Shown: positions 42,701 to 52,300 of the stretch, in pieces
How the letters are laid out: each line of letters starts with the position of its first letter
Numbering within the stretch: position 1 is the stretch's first letter
DNA from: Siphonodentalium dalli
Taxonomy: Eukaryota; Mollusca; Scaphopoda; Gadilida; Siphonodentaliidae
Length of the DNA stretch: 64,000 nt
Direction: 5' to 3'
NCBI GenBank assembly: GCA_032622095.1
Contig: CP136068.1
Coordinates: 118,037,509-118,101,508 of the forward strand
Made by a program: the position numbers and the translations under genes
Notes under the pieces: generated by a model
Told to the model about the DNA's origin: nothing
The model's database searches: none
Seen by the model: only the letters and a program-made list of their open reading frames with translations

Positions 42701-45700
42701 CCGATAATTATGAAACTGCTTTTATGGCCGAATTATGTGATAAAGTGTTATCTTGGGGTTCGAAATTAAGTGTTTAAAACACTTTTGAGTGAAATATGTG
42801 TAACACTAGATGTTTCGTTGTTATTTTTTTTGTTTGAGTAATTGAAATGTTCTTTGAAAAGGAGTTTCATAGGAATTTTGTGCGGTCAGGAAAAAAATAG
42901 AGCATATTTAATAAACTATACATCTTACCAAATATGGAGGTCATCATATTTTATTTTTGCTGAATTTACTACCTACCACACAGTGATCTAATGCTATTAT
43001 TGTCATAGACCATATGCCATGAATCTCTAATATTCTGATGGGGAACTTTGAAACATTGAAAAACAATGCAGGTAAGGTAACATATTTCTTAGTTAATATC
43101 TGTTCCTTAACCCTTTCAGTGCCAAGTCCGATTTTTGTATCAACCCATATTTCCTTGATAATTTTTCAAATTTATTGATTATAATAATGTGATACATTGA
43201 TTTTTGTATCAACCCATATTTCCTTGATCATTTTTCAAATTTATTGATTATAATAATGTGATACATTGATGGAAATAGCTCTTAGAGCTCTTTCCATCAA
43301 AGTATCACATTATTATAATCAATAAATTTGAAAAATGATCAAGGAAATATGGGTTGATACAAAAATTGGACTTGGCACTGAAAGGGTTAATAACGCATTT
43401 CACAGTATGTGAAGATCATAACTCAAGATTGCATCATTTAGATGGCTTTTGCGAGCTGCTTTGGCTCTGCATTGCTTACAGTCATGAAATTTCCCCTCAG
43501 GAATAAAGTCACTGTTTATTGCAAAAATGACTCAAAAAAACTTTTAAAAGTTCCCAGGTTTTGAACATATGAACTCCATGGATGTAGCCAGAGTATAAAT
43601 CATGGAATGATCTACCACACATTGTTGTCATACCTTGTATTTTTCAGCAGTTTCTCTGTAGACCTGTGTTTGGCTGACATTCTGTTTTAGCTCTCCAAGG
43701 CGAGGGCAGTCTCCATGGCCCATTAACTATAATAATATTAAATAAATCTTACTTGGGCCAAATAAATAAATATTCTGTGTTCTCAGGCACCTCCCTCTCT
43801 CAAGCCTGAAAATAGTGTGTCTGTCATTTGCAGAATGAGGTCCCCAGAGGGAGAATTTAGTGATGCTATCCCACATAGCGGGCTAGCATCACCAAGTTCA
43901 CCCTCTGGGGACCTAATTCTGCTTAAACCTCAGCAGAATGAGGTCCCCAGAGGGTGAACTTGGTGATGCTAGCCCGCTAAGCAGGGTAGCATCACTAAAT
44001 TTACCCTCTGGGGGACCTCATTCTGCAAATGACAGACACACTATTTCAAGGCTTGCCCTCTCTTTTTATGGTTTCTGGAGAATGTATTCCAGATTTTGAG
44101 AAAAAATAAAAATAAATAACCTACCTTCCTCATTTCAAAATTGATATCTAATTGCCCGAGAACATAGATATTTTATTTTAATGGCCTTCGGCTCCTACAC
44201 ATATAGGGTTTACAGTTGAATCTGTTCTTGAATCGAGTAAGGGGTGATATTCAAGAATCGAATTGAATAGGTGCATGAGCCAAACCTGGGAATCAAAAAC
44301 CCAGTTTCAGCGAACATGTGCAACATAATACCTGGGTAATTTAGTGCTCAAAACCATGAGATAAAGACAAATTCAGTAGTATTAGTAGTAGTACCTCTGT
44401 TTGTCTGTATGTTTGTTTGTCTGTCATTTATACAAATCTACGATTCTCGACCGATCGGGACGAAACTTGGTACGTGTGTGTAGTTTGACCAGGCGGTGGA
44501 CGTTGTCGTATTGGCGAGCCCGTGCGGCGCCCGCTTCGCGCATGCGCAGACCAGATCTCGGAAACGGGTGGAGCTATCGACTTGAAATTTGCTATGTGAA
44601 TGTACCTTGCCCCGGATACGAATTTTATCGGGTCGCCGAGCCCGTGCGACGCCAGCTTCGCGCATGCGCAGACGAGATCTCGGAAACGGGTGGAGCTATC
44701 GACTTGAAATTTGCTATGTGAATGTATCTTGCCCCGGATACAAATTTTATCGGGTCGCCGAGCCCGTGCAACGCCAGCTTCGCGCATGCGCAGACCAGAT
44801 CTCGTAAACGAGAAATTTGGTTTTTGAATAGCCCGGGCAACATCGGGCTCATCGGCTAGTCTACTATATATTTTGAAACTTCCTTATATATGTATATACA
44901 TGTATATGTGTGTGTATCCTTTATAGACACGAAAACGGCTCGACCGATTGAGCCCAAACTTGCTATCTAAGTGTAAAAAGCCACGATAAGTGCCATCGCA
45001 CCACTTCTGAGAACGTCCGAGCACTCCTTCACCCTTGCTAAAGAGCGTTTATATACACAAGTTTAAATACAGCTCAATCTACCGTCTCGGAAACTGGGGA
45101 TATCAAGACGAAATTTCCTACTTAGGGCTTCCAAGGGACAGGGGAGATTTTCGTCGGGTCAGTTTGTCCGCCTGAGGTGACCTTTAAATGACCTTGGGCG
45201 ATATCTCGGTCGTCAGCAGTGACATCGACGTGAATTTTTTTATGTATGGTCAACTCGGGACGGGGAATATTTTTGTCGGGTTATATGATAGCATGCTGTC
45301 GGCGTGCCTGTACGGAGTTACCTTGAAAAACAAAAATTAATGGATCGACCAAAGCCATGGGACCAATCCCGCCAGTGGCGGGCTAATCTGCTAGTTATTT
45401 ATAAAACTTCAATTTTAAATAAGTCACTCTTATTCCAGTATTTACTATAGTACACTTTGCTGTTACTTCTTCCTATAATGTTACGTCTCACGTGATCACT
45501 GTCATTAGACTTTCTAAAGTCTCTCGAAAATGAAAAATTCTTATAACTTTCCATGTCACAAAAATCACAAAATCACCCATAATTAAATCATATTTTGATG
45601 GAATGTTGTTGATCAACAAATAGCCATTGCAGCAAACATGGTAGATGCCAAAATTCAAGCTGATAATTAATTCTGTGACAATTCCACTTTAATAAGCTTA

Positions 45701-46316
45701 AGCTCAAGCGCATACAAAATAAAGTGTCAATGACACTGTAGTTAAACTTGGAGAGCAGGGTTCGTGCTGCCACTTGCCAAATTTGCCAATGGCAAAAATA
45801 ATTCTCATTTGGCAAAAAATATTTTCATTTGGCAAAAGTTTTGGCAAGTCACTTATTAATTCATCAAGAAATTTGAAAAATATTGGTCAATCAATACCAC
45901 TCATTTCAGGAAACTCTTTTATAAGGTTTAGGAAAAGTTAACACCTCTATTAAGATGCAGTTAATCTCATAGCATTAGTACCGGTGGTTGGAGGGATTAC
46001 TATTATTTAGTGTGGTGGGATGTTTACCAGTGTTCACGCTGGACCGAAAAAAACTTTAGCCAAAAGTTTAGCCAAATGAAAATTTGATTAGCCAAATGAA
46101 AAAAACTTTAGCCAAATGTTTTTGGCAAAATTAAAAAAAACTTTGGCCAAATTAAATCATCGTTTTCTGGTCGGTTCACAATTAATGACTAAAACGTAAA
46201 ATCTAACAGACACAGGTAAAATACACAATAATTTAAATAATTTTGATGAACTAGAAGTATTTTTATATATATCATTTATTAAAAATTTATTAAATCTTTA
46301 TGTGAAAGAGTGATTG

Positions 46317-46347
<31 letters not shown>

Positions 46348-49300
46348 GGTAACCCGGGATTGTTCTTCTTAATGTCATTATTTTTTAATTGTCAAATTAC
46401 AATCTGTCATAAAAGCATGCATATTATTTTGACTGTATCGGTATTGACGACAAATAGCCACAAAATATCTGTCGTGATTCACATTTGGCTGATTAAGCTA
46501 TTGTCTTACGCTTGGTGCTCATAAACCTCGACCGTCATAAATACAATGTCATCATAAACATGCATTGTGCAGGCGCGCTGTGAGTGACCAGACAGACAAT
46601 TGGCTGAATGGGGGATTAGGGGATTAAATGTAAAAATTAATAATGACCTTTTGCTGCTTCGTGCAGAGTGACGTAATCTTTCTCCAGATTAAAACAGCCT
46701 AGGTGTTACGAACAAATTGCTTATATACCGGCGTCAATGCACTTTACATAACATTGCTTTCTTCACATTTTCATAATTCAACCATGGTCGGTTTAATGTC
46801 CATGCGTCTTTGAATGTCCGTCTTGTGAAAACTAAAGATGATTGCATATCACTTTGTGATCGCTTGGTTGATAGAGTTGTCGATCGGATTTCCCTTTGTA
46901 CGATATTTCATAAGTACGAAAATAATGAAATACTTTCGTCACCTAACTTCGTCTTGAATGTCGATCTATTGACGCTTTTATTAATTAGCTTTCTGGCTCC
47001 ATGCTTTCAGTCTCCATTTGGGTTCAAAAAAAGTTTAGCCAAAAGTTTAGCCAAATGAAATTTTTATTAGCCAAATTCGAAAAAATATTAGCCATTGGCT
47101 AATTTGGCTACCGACAGCGTGAACACTGATGTTTACATAGCTAATCATCCTGTGATATGCCCCTCTGATGCAGCAGAGTACCATTGTACTGTTTGGAGAC
47201 TGGCTTATTGTTGTATGATAAACCACAACCGAGATGCAAGTATAACTAATCATTAACTAACTGCTTTTCTATCGATATCAAAAGTTGTCCAAACCGCAAG
47301 TGCTGAAACATAAGACTTGAGGTTGTCGAAAATGATACTATCAGGATAGCATTTGGCAAATGCTAAAATAATTTGGCAAAAAATATTTCATTTGGCAAAT
47401 TATTTGGCAAAAGTAAATTTCGGTCCAGCGCTGACCGTGTTGGAGATGTCAAACATCACAGTTAATGGAGCGATCAGGAATGCAGAACGTAAAAATGTAA
47501 AGTTAAAAAATCCAAGATGGCTGCTAGCAGCCATGCTTTTCATCCAAAATTATTTAAATTCCATTGCTCCCAATATCCTCCCATCAAGAAGTGATCTTAA
47601 ACATTAAGGAATGTCAGAAAAAATTGATGGCTTCAATCTAGATGTCAAACAGAAGATCCATATGAAGTTTGGTGATGATCCGATGAGAGATGTGTCCTGT
47701 AGGGTGTGCATGTAAATTTTCAAAATATTTCACCTGATAAATGTGGGCCATAGGGTGTGCTGATTGATGGATTCAAATGTGAATGTAACAAATTTCAGAA
47801 AAAATTGATGGCTCCCATCTAGAGGTCACCCCAAAGATCCATATGAAGTTTGGTGATGATTGGATGAAAGATGTGACCTGTATGGTGTTCTAAAGGTAAG
47901 TGTTCATGTACGCATAGACTGACGGACAACAGATACCAACACATGGCAATAGTTCAATCTTTACTTTTGTCAAGTTGAGCTAAAAATGAAAATCTAGTGA
48001 TTTTGAGTAGATACCAAAAATTATCTCATTCATGACCAAGACAAATGTTTATTCTCACTCGTGGCAAGCCGCTGGTGAAAATTTGTCTTGGTCAGTCATA
48101 AGAAAAATTTTGGTTTCACCTCAAAAACACTAGATATTTTCTATTTATAAACTTACATAATCATGAACAGCCTCTGTTGTGTGCACGGGTATTGGTTGCC
48201 ATGGAATGCCAGGATTCCATTTGTCGTCATCTGCTGGAGGATAAAGGCCTGCGAGGTTTGACTGAGCACTCATTAAGGTTCTATCATAATCTGTGCTTCG
48301 AACATGTATCTGTAATCATAAACATATTGATGTGAAGCGAAGAAGGTAGCTTTGTAACTTCTATGTTGTTTACTTGTTATGTTAGTTAGCCTAAGTTTCG
48401 GTTCCTCACATTCATATCAGACAAATGATGCTAATATCCTTAACCCTTTAATGACAGGAGCTGCGCTGGTGCAGCAAGATCCTGGGCCAGTGCATTCTCT
48501 TATATATGCAAATCTCCAAAAGGGAGCCTCGCATATATACGAGAATGCACTGGCTAATGGTTAAGGTAAATATTGTTAGGTCAATGTATTCTCTTATAAA
48601 TGGGAAGCTCCCTATGGGAGACTCGCATTTATATAAGAGAATGCATTGGAACAGGGTTTTCACAAAATTTCAGGAAGCTCCAGTCATGGCAGGGTTAATA
48701 AATTGTGAGATATTGCACAAACATATAACTGCTTTGTGTAAATTATAATTCATCAATTCAGTCTGTGTGAACACATCATCGAGTTATTTCGATAGTAACG
48801 GTACTATGTAAACACTAAAAGTAATCTTGATATGAAATTGGGCGATAATACTTCAATTTCATTTTCATTTTAAGTCCAAGACAAAGTTCTACAGATTTAC
48901 ACCAAACAGTGAAATCTGATACAATCTAAGTTTTACGAGTAAATTAAGTGCAATTGTTATATGAATATGTATAGATATGAACAATGACTTCATAATATTT
49001 AGATGTAGTAATAATGGATTTCAAGTAACGGTAATAATAGTTATAAATTTTATCTTAGAAAATAACATAATTTTGACAAATAAAAATAATAATTTGTAAG
49101 TCCCATGCACCTAAGCAAGAGATAGACATTGACCATGTAAGCCAGTGCATTGACAGATATATGCGAGGCTCCCTATGGGAGACACACATATAATTAGAGA
49201 ATGCACTGGCACAGGATCTTTAATGCTGCACCAGCGCAGCTCTCATCATGAAACAAGCCTGCAAATAGCGTGTCTGTCATTTGCAGAATGAGGTCCCCAG

Positions 49301-52300
49301 AGGGTGAATTTAGTGATGCTATCCAGCATAGCAAGCTAGCATCACCAAATTCACCCTCTGGAGACCTCATTCTGCTTAGGCCTCATTTTCTGGGAAGTGT
49401 CTATAGTATCAATTTAACATTGTTTTTAGTTACGTTTTCCCATCTGGGAAGTTTCTATATCCGTTAATTTGCAGCAGAAGGTAAAATCCATAATCGAGGT
49501 GCCCAATGGGTGATCATCACCAACTTCAACTGGGGAACTTCAATCTGATCCTAGATCTACCATAGCAGTTCAGGGCCTAAGCAGAATGAGGTCCCCAGAA
49601 GGTGAATTTGGTGATGCTAGCCCACTATGCGAGATAGCATAATTAAATTCACCCTCTGAGGACCTCATTCTGCAAATGACAGACACGGTATTTGCAGGCT
49701 TGTCATGAAAGGGTTAAGAAACATCAAATAGACTCACATCCTTCAAGTTGTATTTAGGGTTAAGGAAGCCATCATATCTTCTCCGGAGATATTGTCCATG
49801 TTGATAATGCTGCATCATACCAACCTGTAAAAAAAATAACATATTCCTGAATAGAACCAGTAAAGTCTGGAAATTAGTACAACGGGTTATCGTTTGTTTG
49901 ACTATTTCGTCGCAAGATTTTTCATGCACATAGAAATAAAAACAGATAGCTTTATTGCGATTCTTGACATCCAGTCCATTGTCAACAAAAAGCTTTATGG
50001 CTGTTTTCAACAGCAAACATGGTCCGTTGAGTAACACAAAAGTAGTGTAAAAGAAAAACGCCCATTTCAATTAACTTTTTGTACAAACTTCAATGTTCCT
50101 AATTTTTGTCAGGTAATGCATGTAGCAAATGTAAAAAGTCAAGTAGGACAATTCTATAAATAAATGCTGTGGGTTTCAGTTCACGGAGTTAACACGAGGC
50201 TTATTACAATTCGCGTTTGGTGATTTCCATTCATTTGGTAAGAGTTTTGTCTGCGTAACCATTGAGGGAGTTTGCTATTGAGTTAATAATTCAAATTCTA
50301 GAGATATCTTCGTACATATGTAAGGTAGACTATGAATGTAAAATGGGTGGTTGCATGTAGCTGATATCCAGTTATAATGCGGGTTGATCTCGCGATTATC
50401 TGGTTACAAAATTTTTTTCAACCATTTCAACGCTACATTATGGGTGTCCAAATATAACCTAGTACATACAGCAGATACAAAATTGACCAGGATCAACTCC
50501 TGATTTAGGTCGCTTGCACTGAGAATGTTCTATGAGGTTAGTGCTAACCTTTGTCAGCTGACCAAAACCTTCTGGCCAGCTTGATTCATTGTTCTTGTCA
50601 GTAGGATAAACATTAATTGCAGATCGGTCGCCATGACGATAGACCTAATGAGAAAAGGAAAGTACAATATTATAATTTATTTGAGCTTTTCTGGTTGCTC
50701 TCTATAATAATAATAGACAAGAAATATACAGTATAGCTAAAAAATAACAACAATATCATAAAGCTTAATGACTGACAAAATGGTCATAAATACGGTGTAT
50801 AAAAATACTTTTATCACATAATTTGCCCAAAGCAGTTTCATAATTATCGGTAAGACACACGTTTAATATCAGCACATGTGTTGACGTCACGCCGTTCTTT
50901 AAATGCCTTGCAATCGCTGCAGTTTATGATTGCTGTTTTCGATGAATACTTCGCGTTGCTTCGCGTTTATTTGATCATGTGATAAAAGGTATCTCACACT
51001 CGTCCTATTTTATACGTAATTTATCAACCTCGTCCACTAATTTCTATTTGAGCCTCGGTAAACCTCCGCTAAAATCGAATTTAGTGAACTCGGTTGATAA
51101 ATTCCGTATAAAATAGAAACTCATGTGAGATTCTCTATAAATACATGTCCATGCTGAAGCCAGGAAGTAAGTGTTCTTGTGCTCCACCCTAAGCACCTAA
51201 AAAGATACTCTTTTTTAGTAAATTAATCAACAAAATGATCTTCACACTATGCATTATATCAACATGATATTTATATTACCAAAAATATGATTAGGTTTCA
51301 ACAATGGTGATACAACGTGTGTTGCTGATATAGCAATAGGTAAGTGGGGGTAACGGCTTACTCTAATGAAAACAAGCGAGACAGCGTGCCAAAACAATAG
51401 GATTTCATATATATGACAAAGAGTTGACGTGTATCGCATCGTTTTGCTGTATGATGGATCAGCGCAAACTTAAGTCTGGTACATGTAATGGCTTAGGGGC
51501 TCAAATAGCTAAATGAATGACGGCATATGTGTGTGATCAAGGCCTTAAAAATTAACCAAATAAATATTTTTTTCTGAATAAAAGATCGCCGACTACACAT
51601 CTCCCAAAAAAGATGGGGTGACAGACACACAAACAGATGGACAGACGGCTGTCCTGACTGACATGACAGACAGGTAAATTCTATAGTCCCCTAAAAATTT
51701 ATTTTTCGGGGGAAAATTATGTGCCTGTGCATGTTGTAGATTTCTGGATCCGAAATCAGACAAACAAATGAATCAGTTTCAGATCTGGACTGCGCACCAT
51801 AAAATAAAAGGTCGCTGACCAAAACGTTCCCCGACGAAGGTGGAAGGTTGGAAGGTTTATTGGATTCAGATCCTTGTACTACAAACTGTAGGAGGAATTA
51901 ATTACACCAATATAATACAAAGTGCATATTCACTAAAAAGAAGCACATCTTCAATGTGTCGAGAAAGGGTTAATAACTCTAAAATAAAAAACATAAAATA
52001 TTTTTTAAGTCGAAAAATGGCAATAACTCCTCCAAAATGACTCCGACAACTCAAAAACGCAGGTTCCCATGCTGGTTGACAATTGTGCAAAGTTTAAAAA
52101 AATTGACTGGAAAATGACGGAATACAGACTCGGACAAAAGATGCGTCCAATGATGTACAATTCTATGCCGAAAAAGGGGAATACCTCTGCCAAACTGAGT
52201 CCGACCGAACTCAAAATTGTAGGTCTGCAGGTTCATATGCTGGGTGATATACATGTATGTGCCAAGTTTTAAAAAAATTGACCAGAAAATGGTTCCGGAT

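Larger units (their letters stand above)
45756..47439. mobile_element. Non-autonomous hAT-type element with a second hAT inside
   Basis: Termini CAGGGTTCGTGCTG and CCAGCGCTGACCGTG; flanks ttggagag/ttggagat match at 7 of 8 positions. Subterminal atttggcaaaa repeats. The element at 46028-47128 is nested. Confidence 0.85.

Noticed and set aside
44401-44852. Four overlapping open frames with Arg/Ala-rich proteins
   Set aside because: They are translations of three tandem GC-rich units of a Helitron-like element, on both strands.
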